Assembly: GCA_016214955.1 (NCBI GenBank)
Contig: JACRMN010000027.1
Span: 120,883-184,882 of the forward strand
Direction: 5' to 3'
Origin: Deltaproteobacteria bacterium
Lineage (GTDB): Bacteria; Myxococcota; Myxococcia; Myxococcales; Anaeromyxobacteraceae
DNA: 64,000 bases
Notes under the pieces: model-generated
The model's database searches: none
Told to the model about the DNA's origin: nothing
The model's input: the letters and a program-made list of their open reading frames with translations, nothing else
Shown here: piece after piece, positions 29,049 to 41,385 of the stretch
How positions within the stretch are numbered: the stretch's first letter is position 1
How the letters are laid out: every line of letters begins with the position of its first letter
Position numbers and translations under genes: made by a program

Positions 29049-29573
29049 ATGGCGAGGGTACGGCTCGGGCAGATGCTGCTCGACGAGGGCTGCATCAACG
29101 AGATCCAGCTGCGCAGCGCCATCGCGCACCAGGACCGCTGGAACACCCGCATCGGCGAGGCGCTGGTGGCGCTCGGGTACCTGCCGGAGCGGACCATGCT
29201 CACCGCCCTGGCGAAGCAGCTCGGCGTGCCCTACGTGGAGCTGGGCGACCGGCGTATCCCCCGCGCCATCCTCAACCTGGTGCCGGTCTCCATCATCCGG
29301 CGGCGCCACCTGGTGCCGCTGGGCCTGCTGCAGCAAGCCCACCGCCGCGGCCCGCTGCTGGTGGCGGTCTCGGACCCCGCCGACCTCGCCTCGCTCGACG
29401 AGGTGGCCTTTGCCTCCGGCTTCCCGGTGAAGGCGGTGCTGGCGAGCCAGTCCGACGTGGACCAGCTCATCCACCGCCACTTCGAAGGGCTCGACACCAA
29501 CCACCCCCGCGCCCTCGACCTGCCGCCCGACCCGGGCCCGCTCACCCTCACCAGACGCGACCCGAAGAACTAG
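29049..29573 (+). CDS. Stand-alone MshEN (GspE N-terminal) domain protein
   Basis: A 174-residue protein that matches the N-terminal domain of type II secretion/type IV pilus ATPases but has no ATPase domain. The MshEN pattern is visible in its first 60 residues: RLGQMLLDEGCINEIQLRSA and, further on, GEALVALGYLPERTMLTALA. This domain binds cyclic di-GMP in MshE. Residues 60-150 match the rest of the GspE N-terminal fold (LGVPYVEL, LVPVSIIRRRHLVPLG, AVSDPADLASLDEVAF). It is probably a cytoplasmic c-di-GMP-responsive partner protein. It stands alone, followed by a convergent gene. Confidence 0.8.
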   Translation: MARVRLGQMLLDEGCINEIQLRSAIAHQDRWNTRIGEALVALGYLPERTMLTALAKQLGVPYVELGDRRIPRAILNLVPVSIIRRRHLVPLGLLQQAHRRGPLLVAVSDPADLASLDEVAFASGFPVKAVLASQSDVDQLIHRHFEGLDTNHPRALDLPPDPGPLTLTRRDPKN

Positions 29574-29604
29574 CGAGGCGAAGGACCACTGCCTGCGGGC
29601 GGCG

Positions 29605-31254
<1,650 letters not shown>

Positions 31255-31264
31255 GAGGCGGGAA

Positions 31265-31293
31265 AATCTAGCCGAATCCGCTCTCGGAGTGAA
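31265..31293 (-). promoter_or_regulatory. Predicted promoter of the double-FHA activator
   Basis: Minus strand: TTCACT (31293-31288), 17-bp spacer, TAGATT (31270-31265), ending 10 bases before the ATG. It predicts a very short or absent leader. Confidence 0.4.
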
Positions 31294-31347
31294 GCGCACA
31301 CCTGGTGCTCGACGCACCTGCCGTGACACCGGGCCCGGCGCGGGCGT

Positions 31348-32169
31348 TCAGCCTCGCGCCAGCTCCTGGAAGTCGGACCGCTCCTGGAGCGACTCGAACA
31401 TCCGGTCGCCGGCCAGCCACGCCCGCACCTTGGCCGGGTCGGAGGCCAGCGCCCGGCGCAGCGCCTCGAGGGCCTCCTCGGGCTTTCCCCACAGCGCGTA
31501 CAGCGCGGCGGTGTTGTAGTTGAGCAGGAGGTCGTCGGGCTCCCGCTCGCGCGCCCGCTGGTAGGCCCGCTCGGCCTCGGCGTAGAAGCCCTTCTGCGCG
31601 TAGCAGATGCCCAGGTCGAGGTGGACCTCGAACTGCTCGGGCGACAGCCGCGCCGCCTCCTTGAGGTGGCCGATGGCGCCGCGGTAGTCCCCCTCGTCCA
31701 TCAGCAGGGCCGCCAGCTCGTGCCGGGCGAAGGCGTCCTTGGGGTCCTGGCGTATGGCCAGCTCCAGCTCCTTCTTGGCCTCCTCCGCCTTGCCCTGGTC
31801 GGCGAGCGACAGGCCCAGGTCGAGGTGCACCCCCGGCGCCTCCGGGTCCAGGGAGATGGCCTCGCGGTACTCGGCCACGGCCATCTCCGCCCCGTGGCTG
31901 GCGAGGAAGGCGGCCAGGTTGTGGTGGGCAGGCGCGCTGTCGGGCTCGAGCGCCAGGGCGGCCAGGTACTCGGTGAGCGCCTGGCGCCACAGCTTCTTCT
32001 CGGCCCAGACGGTGGCCAGGTTGTCGTGGGCGTGGGACGAGCCGGGGTCGAGCTCGATGGCCTTCTGGAACTCGCGAGCGGCCTCGTCGAGCCAGCCGCG
32101 GTCGGCGAGCTCGATGCCGCGGGCGTTGTGCTCGTCGGACTGGCTGCCCTGGTCGCGATCGCTTCCCAC
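31348..32169 (-). CDS. Cytoplasmic TPR-repeat protein
   Basis: A 273-residue protein made of about six consecutive 34-residue TPRs (for example NARGIELADRGWLDEAAREF, with each repeat ending in a DP-type turn). No signal peptide or TM segment. The start is GTG 32169 with GAGGAG 11 bases upstream. It follows the lipoprotein gene by 34 bases and probably shares its transcript. No specific function can be assigned. Confidence 0.85.
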   Translation of the reverse strand: MGSDRDQGSQSDEHNARGIELADRGWLDEAAREFQKAIELDPGSSHAHDNLATVWAEKKLWRQALTEYLAALALEPDSAPAHHNLAAFLASHGAEMAVAEYREAISLDPEAPGVHLDLGLSLADQGKAEEAKKELELAIRQDPKDAFARHELAALLMDEGDYRGAIGHLKEAARLSPEQFEVHLDLGICYAQKGFYAEAERAYQRAREREPDDLLLNYNTAALYALWGKPEEALEALRRALASDPAKVRAWLAGDRMFESLQERSDFQELARG

Positions 32170-32203
32170 GGCCGGTCCGCTCCTCTGCCGCAGGCCGCCC
32201 CGG

Positions 32204-32674
32204 CTACAGCCCGGAGACGATCTTCCAGGTGCCCTTCTCGCGGGAGAGGGCCAGGCGGGAGACGTCCTGCTGGGCCCTGGCGACCTCGCCCGACCGGGTG
32301 GTCACCCGGTAGCGGGCGTCGTAGCTGACGAACACCTGGGCCTTGTCGCCGTTCACCTTGATGTCGGAGAGCTTGAGGCTCATCCGCACGCCGCTCACCC
32401 GGGCCAGGTCGGCGGGGAGCACGCGGGAGAGGCGCTCGAAGTCGAGGTCGTCGGCAGGGTCCGGGGTCCCGGCATCGTCGAAGTACAGGGGCGAGACCAG
32501 CGCCAGCACGCCCGCCGCGTCCCGCGCCTCGGCGGCCGCCTGGTACCTCTCGACCACGGCGGCGATGGCGGTGGTGTCGTCGGTGGCGGGGATCTCCGTG
32601 CCGGGGATGCGGCGCGGCGAGCAGCCCGCGGCGAGGAGGGCGAGAGCCAGGGCGGCCAGGCGAGGGGCGGTCAT
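32204..32674 (-). CDS. Small lipoprotein with an NTF2-like fold
   Basis: A 156-residue protein with a signal peptide ending in LAAGC (Cys18). The mature part (IAAVVERYQAAAEARDAAGV to REKGTWKIVSGL) has the helix-helix-strand pattern and final W-K-I/V motif of NTF2-like/SnoaL-type domains. No catalytic residues can be named. It is preceded by CAGGAG and a TTGACG at 32710-32705 on the minus strand. The TPR gene follows. Confidence 0.7.
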   Translation of the reverse strand: MTAPRLAALALALLAAGCSPRRIPGTEIPATDDTTAIAAVVERYQAAAEARDAAGVLALVSPLYFDDAGTPDPADDLDFERLSRVLPADLARVSGVRMSLKLSDIKVNGDKAQVFVSYDARYRVTTRSGEVARAQQDVSRLALSREKGTWKIVSGL

Positions 32675-32712
32675 GGGCTCCTGAAACCACGCCCCGGCCC
32701 CTCGCGTCAACC

Positions 32713-32742
32713 TTGCCGGCTGCCCGATCGGGCGGCTAGGTT
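32713..32742 (+). promoter_or_regulatory. Predicted promoter of the SCP2-like gene
   Basis: TTGCCG (32713-32718), 18-bp spacer, TAGGTT (32737-32742), ending 7 bases before the ATG at 32750. It predicts a leaderless mRNA. Confidence 0.4.
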
Positions 32743-32749
32743 GCGCGCC

Positions 32750-33205
32750 ATGTCCGCCGCCGCCCTCGCCTCCCTGACCGCCGTGCTCGAACGCCCGGTG
32801 GCCCGCCGCGCCGCCCGCGCGCTGGCCCCCGCCACCGAGGTGGGCCTGCTGGTGGCGGGCACCGCCGCCCGCTTCACCATGGAGGGGGGGCGGCCCGTGC
32901 TGCGGGAGGGGGCGGCCGCCGATCCGGACTTCACCCTGACCCTGCCCGAGGCGGCGGTGGCGCGCCTGGCGGCGCAGCAGACCGACGACGTCGGCGAGAT
33001 GGGCATCGCCTTCTTCCAGCTCCTGATGGAGCGCGACCCGTCGCTGCACGTGGGCGTGCGCATCCAGGCCTCGACGGTGCGGCTGCTCTCCCACGGCTAC
33101 CTGTCGGTGCTGGCGCTGGGCGGTATGCGGGTGGGGCTGTGGCTCCTCCGGAAGGGGCTCGCCGACCCGCGCGCGGTGATCGAGCGGCTGCGCCGCCGCT
33201 CCTGA
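32750..33205 (+). CDS. SCP2-like small protein
   Basis: A 151-residue protein. The pattern ARFTMEGGRPVLREGAAADP, then FTLTLPEAAVARLA, then LHVGVRI resembles SCP2 sterol/lipid-carrier domains (strand, Gly-rich turn, D-x-T-L-T-L, helix). The C-terminal helix region is amphipathic. No signal peptide. It precedes the Ser/Thr kinase gene by 30 bases, possibly as one unit. The family assignment is tentative and the ligand unknown. Confidence 0.5.
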   Translation: MSAAALASLTAVLERPVARRAARALAPATEVGLLVAGTAARFTMEGGRPVLREGAAADPDFTLTLPEAAVARLAAQQTDDVGEMGIAFFQLLMERDPSLHVGVRIQASTVRLLSHGYLSVLALGGMRVGLWLLRKGLADPRAVIERLRRRS

Positions 33206-33235
33206 GGGGCGCGGCTTGCCCGGCGCGCCCGGGGC

Positions 33236-36073
<2,838 letters not shown>

Positions 36074-36099
36074 ACAGGAGGGGATCGGTCCCGAGGCCC

Positions 36100-38388
36100 T
36101 CAGGGGCCGCCGGCGTCGGGCGGCGGAGGTCCCGAGGTCCGGCCCTCGAAGGCGCAGCGCTCGGCGGCGTCGGCGGCCCGCTCCCGCTCCGACGCGCGGG
36201 CGGCGCCGGCGGCGAGCCGCTGCCAGGCCGCGACCCCCGCCTCGAAGTCCCCGGCGGAGCAGCGGGCCTCGGCGGCGAGCCGCGCCGCCTCCGCGGCCAG
36301 CTCCGGGCCGGGCAGCGCCGCGGGATCGAGGCTCGCCAGCGCCTCGCGGGCCGCTCGCGGGGCGCCGCGCGCCAGCTCGGCGCGGGCCAGGAGGTAGCGC
36401 GCCAGCGGCGCCCGGGAGCCCCGCAGCGCCTGCCGGGCCTCGGCGACGCCGCCCCGGCCGAGGAGCCACGGCAGCACCTCCGCCAGGCCCGGGTCGCCCG
36501 CCGCCGCCAGCCGGGCCTCGAGGGCGCGCCGCTCCGCCCCGGTGGGCGAGAGCGGTAGCGCCTCGCCGTAGTGCGCCGCCGCCGCGGGGGCGTCGCCCCC
36601 TGCCAGGGCGAGATCGCCGAGCACCGTCAGGAGCCCGGCCCGCAGGGCCGGCTGCCCGCCCGCCGCCCCGGCGCGGGCCAGCGCCTCCTCGGCGAGAGCC
36701 CGGGCCCGCTCCGGCCGCCGGTCGCGCCAGAGGTCGGCCGCCAGGCGCAGGGGGTCGGGGTCGCCCCCGGAGAGCACGGCGACGCGGCGCAGCGCCGCCT
36801 CGGCCCGCTCCGGCGCCGCCCCACCCTCGGCCCGCGCCTCGGCGCGGAGCGAGGCCTGCTCCCGGGCGCAGGCGGTCTCGAAGAGGCTCCCGGCGCGGAA
36901 GCGCTGCTCGGCCGCGGCCTGCAGGTCGGGCGGCACCGGCACGCCGTCGAGAAAGGCTTCCCACTCCCGCGCCAGCGCCCCGGGCGAGAGGCCCAGGGCG
37001 TCCTGCGGCTCGCCGCTCCGGTAGAGGGCGCGCACCGCGGCCGCGCCGTGCCGCTCCAGCAGGAAGGCCACCAGGCTGCCGGCGGCGGCGTAGGCCCGCT
37101 CCGGCGCGGCGCCCAGGAAGGCGGCGTCGCCGAGCAGCGCGTCCGGCGGCGGGAGGCGGCCCAGCCGGCGCAGTGCCGCGGCCCACTCGTGGGCGGTGCC
37201 GTCTCCGCGCGGCGGCTCGAGCGCCGAGGCCAGCCCCTCCACCAGGCCGGCCCGCACCCGGACGAGGCCCCGCGCCGGGACGCGGAACGGCCCCGGGGCG
37301 AAGGAGGCGGCCAGCGCGTGCACCAGCTCGTGGCGCAGCACGGGGCGCGGCGAGGGCTCGTCGTTCACCTGGATCTGGGCGAGCCACGGCTTGGTGAAGC
37401 TGGTGCGCCCGGCTCCGGTGAGGAGCCGCTTCTCGGCCGGCGAGCGGTGCACGAAGACCTCGACGGGCGGCGGGTCGGCGATGCCGAGCCGCGCCGCCAC
37501 CTGGAAGGCCGAGGCCTCGCAGTCGCGCTGCAGCCGCTCGGCGCGGGCCGGGCTCCACTCGGCCGGGAAGCGCAGGTGGCAGCGGGGGCCGTCGCGTGCG
37601 CCGCCCAGGGCCCGGGCGACGTCGGCCCGCGAGGGCTCCCAGCCTCCGCCCCGGGCCGGGAGGAGTGCCAGCAGCAGGGCGCCGGCCAGGGCGGCCAGCG
37701 CCGGGATCGCGGGGCGCCCCTGGCGCCGCCGCCAGACGAGCGCCGCACCGGCCACCAGCGCCGCGGCCCAGCCCATCGTCGAGGCGCGGAAGAGGAGCAG
37801 CGGGCGCGAGACGTCGAGGAGGTCGTCGTAGATGGGGCCGGGCCAGAAGCCGAGCAGGTGGTTCCACACGCCCGACCCCGGCCCGAGGTAGGCGCGGGCA
37901 GCGCTGGCCGCCAGCGCCGCCAGGGCGACGCCGGCCGCGAGCAGGGCCGCCCGCAGGCGCCGCCCCCGGGCTGCGACAGCGGAGGCGAGGCCCAGCGCCG
38001 CCCCGAGCGCGGCGGCGGGGAGGGCGGTGAGGGCGAAGAGGGCCGGGTCGCCGGTGGGGCGGCAGGGCGTGGCCAGGGCCGCGCGCGCCACCGAGAGGGC
38101 GAAGAGGAGCAGGAGCGCGAGGAGGAGCGGCGCCAGGGCCGCGCCCGCCGCGCGGAGGGCCGAGGGGCCGGGGAGGGCGCCCTCGCGCCGCGCCGCGCCG
38201 GCGCCGAGGGCGATGGCCGGGGCTGCGAGCAGGAGCGCCGCCGCCATGCCCAGCTCCCAGCCCGGCACCTCGAGCAGGGGCACCTGCCCGCCGACGAGGC
38301 CGAGCAGCGCCGCGAGGAGGAGCGTCGCCAGGCCGGCGGGTGATCGGAGGCCGTGCGCCGCCTGGGCGGCCGTCGCCGGGAGGGGCAC
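36100..38388 (-). CDS. Polytopic membrane protein with a HELVH metallopeptidase-like motif and TPR-like tail
   Basis: About 762 residues. The N-terminal third (to about 245) has six or more hydrophobic segments. The middle part has HELVH at about 352-356 (VLRHELVHALAASF) with a downstream Glu-containing segment (VEGLASALE), the arrangement of gluzincin/MA-clan peptidases. The C-terminal third is Ala-rich helical repeats like degenerate TPRs. Orientation predicts an extracytoplasmic peptidase domain. The start is uncertain: GTG 38388 is preferred because an upstream GTG at 38427 would abut the divergent PilZ gene. No substrate can be proposed. Confidence 0.65.
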   Translation of the reverse strand: MPLPATAAQAAHGLRSPAGLATLLLAALLGLVGGQVPLLEVPGWELGMAAALLLAAPAIALGAGAARREGALPGPSALRAAGAALAPLLLALLLLFALSVARAALATPCRPTGDPALFALTALPAAALGAALGLASAVAARGRRLRAALLAAGVALAALAASAARAYLGPGSGVWNHLLGFWPGPIYDDLLDVSRPLLLFRASTMGWAAALVAGAALVWRRRQGRPAIPALAALAGALLLALLPARGGGWEPSRADVARALGGARDGPRCHLRFPAEWSPARAERLQRDCEASAFQVAARLGIADPPPVEVFVHRSPAEKRLLTGAGRTSFTKPWLAQIQVNDEPSPRPVLRHELVHALAASFAPGPFRVPARGLVRVRAGLVEGLASALEPPRGDGTAHEWAAALRRLGRLPPPDALLGDAAFLGAAPERAYAAAGSLVAFLLERHGAAAVRALYRSGEPQDALGLSPGALAREWEAFLDGVPVPPDLQAAAEQRFRAGSLFETACAREQASLRAEARAEGGAAPERAEAALRRVAVLSGGDPDPLRLAADLWRDRRPERARALAEEALARAGAAGGQPALRAGLLTVLGDLALAGGDAPAAAAHYGEALPLSPTGAERRALEARLAAAGDPGLAEVLPWLLGRGGVAEARQALRGSRAPLARYLLARAELARGAPRAAREALASLDPAALPGPELAAEAARLAAEARCSAGDFEAGVAAWQRLAAGAARASERERAADAAERCAFEGRTSGPPPPDAGGP

Positions 38389-38429
38389 CGCTACCCCCGC
38401 GCCCGGAGTGCGGGTAACATGGACCACTC

Positions 38430-38798
<369 letters not shown>

Positions 38799-38867
38799 TC
38801 GCGCGGGGGCCTGGCGCCGCGCCGTGAGCGTCATCCTCCCGATCGCTCCCGGATCGCGCCCGGCCGC

Positions 38868-39353
38868 CTAGCGCGGCCGCGCCTGCGGGATCCCCTCGAA
38901 GCGCACCCGGTCGCCGGCGCGGACGCCGCGCTCGGCGACCATGCCGCCGGCCACCTCCAGCACATAGCGGCTCGGCTTCCCCACGCCGCGCAGGGCGGTG
39001 GTGAGCGGCTCGGCCCGCTCCACCACGCCCACCACCCGCCCGGCATCGTCGATGAAGATCATGTCGAGGGGGATGAGGGTGTTCTGCATCCAGAAGGAGC
39101 GCTCCTCGGCGACCGGAAAGAGGAAGAGCATCCCGGTCCCGGGGGCCAGCCGCTCGCGGAACATGAGCCCGCGGGCCTGCTCGTCGGCGGTGCGCGCCAG
39201 CTCCACCGTCACCTCGGTGCTGCGCCCCGAGGGCGAGTCGATGATCACCCGAGGAACGGCGCTGGCCGGAGCCGCGGTGGGAGGAGGGGGAGAGGGCGCG
39301 GGTCGGCAGGCGGCGAGTCCGGCCCCGAGCGCCAGGGCTGCGAGCCGCTTCAC
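38868..39353 (-). CDS. DUF192 lipoprotein
   Basis: A 161-residue protein with a signal ending in LAAC (Cys16), a Pro-rich linker and a DUF192 domain. Key blocks are TADEQARGLMFRERLAPGTG, FWMQNTLIPLDMIFID and YVLEVAGGMVAERGV, typical of the family. The family's function is not established. Its GTG start overlaps the stop of the upstream CglC-like gene (GTGA), so the two are translationally coupled. This makes it a candidate accessory of the gliding envelope, though DUF192 proteins are widespread in non-gliders. Confidence 0.88.
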   Translation of the reverse strand: MKRLAALALGAGLAACRPAPSPPPPTAAPASAVPRVIIDSPSGRSTEVTVELARTADEQARGLMFRERLAPGTGMLFLFPVAEERSFWMQNTLIPLDMIFIDDAGRVVGVVERAEPLTTALRGVGKPSRYVLEVAGGMVAERGVRAGDRVRFEGIPQARPR

Positions 39354-39724
39354 GGCAGCGGGATGGCGCAGTAGTTGGAGATCTGGATGTCGCCCAGGTA
39401 CCTCGCCCGGGTGGCCGGGTCGAGCGCGGCCAGGAACTCCTGGTCGAGCACCACGGCGCGGCACACCAGGCCGGTCTCGCTCGAGTAGCAGTCGCGGTCG
39501 GAGACGCAGGCCTTGGAGCAGTAGGGGTTGTGCTTCACCTTGCTGCCCGCCGGCGGCAGCGGAGACTGCATGCACACCAGGTTGTCGCAGGCGGTGTTGC
39601 CGGTCTCGAACCAGTCGCTGGTGGGGGCCTGGATGTCGACGCTGAGCGTGCAGCTCTGGCCGACGTCGGGGTCCTGGCAACCGGCCATCAGGCCGAGGGC
39701 GGCTGCGAGCAGCGCGAGGCGCAT
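39350..39724 (-). CDS. Cys-rich lipoprotein, probable CglC/GltK (gliding motility)
   Basis: A 124-residue protein with a signal peptide and lipobox LMAGC (Cys16), plus eight further cysteines in the mature part (for example SKACVSDRDCYSSETGLVC), suggesting disulfides in the periplasm or at the surface. From memory, M. xanthus CglC/GltK is a small Cys-rich outer-membrane lipoprotein encoded next to gltB-gltA-gltC. Here the lipoprotein lies immediately beside gltB but is divergent. Assignment rests on position and Cys-rich lipoprotein type, not on an alignment. Confidence 0.55.
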   Translation of the reverse strand: MRLALLAAALGLMAGCQDPDVGQSCTLSVDIQAPTSDWFETGNTACDNLVCMQSPLPPAGSKVKHNPYCSKACVSDRDCYSSETGLVCRAVVLDQEFLAALDPATRARYLGDIQISNYCAIPLP

Positions 39725-39731
39725 GCAGCGA

Positions 39732-39760
39732 CGGTTAGCACCACCGGAGGGCGGGTTCAA
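39732..39760 (-). promoter_or_regulatory. Predicted promoter of the CglC-like/DUF192 pair
   Basis: Minus strand: TTGAAC (39760-39755), 17-bp spacer, TAACCG (39737-39732), ending 7 bases before the ATG at 39724. It predicts a leaderless transcript. Confidence 0.35.
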
Positions 39761-39815
39761 GGAAAGCGGGCGCGCGGGGTGTGCGATGGCGTCCCACGCC
39801 GCTGCGGTCGCCACG

Positions 39816-39844
39816 TTGCCGGGCCCCGGCCCAAGGGCTAGGAT
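39816..39844 (+). promoter_or_regulatory. Predicted promoter of the glt operon (gltB)
   Basis: TTGCCG (39816-39821), 17-bp spacer, TAGGAT (39839-39844). The -10 ends 9 bases before GTG 39854, so gltB would be leaderless or nearly so. It lies 55 bases from the divergent CglC-like promoter. Confidence 0.45.
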
Positions 39845-39853
39845 GCGCGCACG

Positions 39854-40669
39854 GTGAGAAGGCGCGACGAGCCATCGTCTCCCTGGAGACGCGCGATCTT
39901 CCTCCTGCTGCTGGCGCCCGCCGCTGCAGCCGGGCAGATGCCGGGCATCGATCTGAGCGAGCCCTCGCCGAAGCAAGAGGCCGAGAAGAAGTCCGCCGAG
40001 CGGCGGCCGGCCGGCGAGCAGGGCGTGCTGGGCACGGCGCTGGGCGCTCCCGGCGAGCGCGACGCGGCGCTGGCCGACCGGGTGAAGGCCGTCCAGCGCA
40101 AGGGCTTCCTCAAGCGCAACCGCCTCGAGCTCACGCTCTCCCTGCCGGCCTCGATGAACGACGCCTTCTACCAGAAGGTCGGCGCCGGCGGCCGGCTGGC
40201 CTGGAATTTCCAGGACAGCTTCGCGCTCGCGGTCCGCGGCGCCTACTGGTGGACGCTGCGCACCGACGACGTGAAGCGCGGCCAGGCCGCCTTCCAGAGC
40301 CAGCTCCTCTCCTCCAAGCCCTTCGCCCAGGTGATGCTCGACGGCATCTGGGCCCCGGTCTACGGCAAGGCCAGCATCCTCGGCCGCCGCATCGTGCACT
40401 TCGACCTCTTCCTCCTCGGCGGCGTGGGCGCGGTATGGAGCGACACGAGCGTGGCGCCGCGCAGCGAGGGGCCGCACCCGGCCGCCGACCTCGGCGGCGG
40501 CATCCGCTTCTACCCGGCCGACTGGCTGGCATTCGAGATGGGCTTCGTCGCCACCCTCTACCCCGACCGGCCCACCCGCACCGCCCCCTCGACCACCAGC
40601 CGCATCCTGGCCGCCAGCATCGGGGTGTCGGTGTTCTACCCGTTCCACTTCGAGTACGTGTACCCGTGA
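39854..40669 (+). CDS. gltB: Outer-membrane beta-barrel gliding protein GltB
   Basis: A 271-residue protein with a signal peptide (to about 27). The mature N-terminus is charged and flexible and includes a GIDLS motif shared with GltC. The C-terminal barrel (about 85-271) has alternating strands, the block MNDAFYQKVGAGGRLAWNF and an aromatic end (FYPFHFEYVYP) fit for BamA recognition. In M. xanthus GltB is part of the outer-membrane Glt module that couples the internal motor to the substratum. The next gene starts in a GTGA overlap. Identity comes from gene order and barrel type; GltA and GltB could be swapped. Confidence 0.7.
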   Translation: MRRRDEPSSPWRRAIFLLLLAPAAAAGQMPGIDLSEPSPKQEAEKKSAERRPAGEQGVLGTALGAPGERDAALADRVKAVQRKGFLKRNRLELTLSLPASMNDAFYQKVGAGGRLAWNFQDSFALAVRGAYWWTLRTDDVKRGQAAFQSQLLSSKPFAQVMLDGIWAPVYGKASILGRRIVHFDLFLLGGVGAVWSDTSVAPRSEGPHPAADLGGGIRFYPADWLAFEMGFVATLYPDRPTRTAPSTTSRILAASIGVSVFYPFHFEYVYP

Positions 40670-41385
40670 CCCGGGCCGCCCCGCTCGCGCTCCTCTGCGC
40701 CCTCCTCGCCCCCGCGCTGGCCCGCGGCAGCGAGGCCGACGCCTTCGAGAACCGGGTACGGCCCATCTCCGGGCAGCTCTACCGAAAGGCCGGCCGCCTG
40801 GAGATCACGCCGGGCGCCGAGCTCTCGGTGAAGGACGCCTTCTTCCAGAAGTACCTGTTCGGCGGGAAGCTCACCTACCACCTCTCCGAGTGGCTCTCGA
40901 TCGGGGCCTCGGGCGCTGTGGGCCCGTCGCGCGTCACCGGATCGACGCTCGTCTGCCCGCCCAACGATGCCTGCCGCCCGGCCACCGACGCCCAGCTGGC
41001 GGCGGTGCCCGGCGAGATCTCGATGAAGGCCGGCGGCGAGATCGGCTTCTCGCCCGTCTACGCCAAGCTCAACTTCCTGGCCGAGAAGGCGGTCCACTTC
41101 GACCTCTCGCTCCTGGCGGGCGCCGACTGGATCTCCTACCGCGAGGTGCTGCCCCCGCCCTCCAGCCCGGCGGTGGCGGTGAACCCGGGCAAGGTCTCCA
41201 CGGTCGGCGGCCACCTGGGCATCGGCACTCGCGTCTTCCTCGCCGAGTGGGGCGCGCTGCGCATCGAGTTCAAGGACTACATCTACCGGGCCGACGTGGC
41301 CGGGACCACCCGCTGGCAGCAGCAGCTCTTCCTGGAGGCGGGGATCTCGATCTTCGTGCCCTTCCGCAACCGGGGGGCGCCATGA
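40666..41385 (+). CDS. gltA: Outer-membrane beta-barrel gliding protein GltA
   Basis: A 239-residue protein with a signal peptide (LALLCALLAPALARG). The barrel region contains KDAFFQKYLFGGKLTYHLSE, closely matching the corresponding block of the preceding gene, and ends in the aromatic strand LFLEAGISIFVPF. GltA is an outer-membrane component of focal adhesions in M. xanthus. Start GTG 40666 overlaps the gltB stop by 4 bases and its own stop overlaps the gltC ATG, so the three are tightly coupled. Confidence 0.7.
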   Translation: MTRAAPLALLCALLAPALARGSEADAFENRVRPISGQLYRKAGRLEITPGAELSVKDAFFQKYLFGGKLTYHLSEWLSIGASGAVGPSRVTGSTLVCPPNDACRPATDAQLAAVPGEISMKAGGEIGFSPVYAKLNFLAEKAVHFDLSLLAGADWISYREVLPPPSSPAVAVNPGKVSTVGGHLGIGTRVFLAEWGALRIEFKDYIYRADVAGTTRWQQQLFLEAGISIFVPFRNRGAP

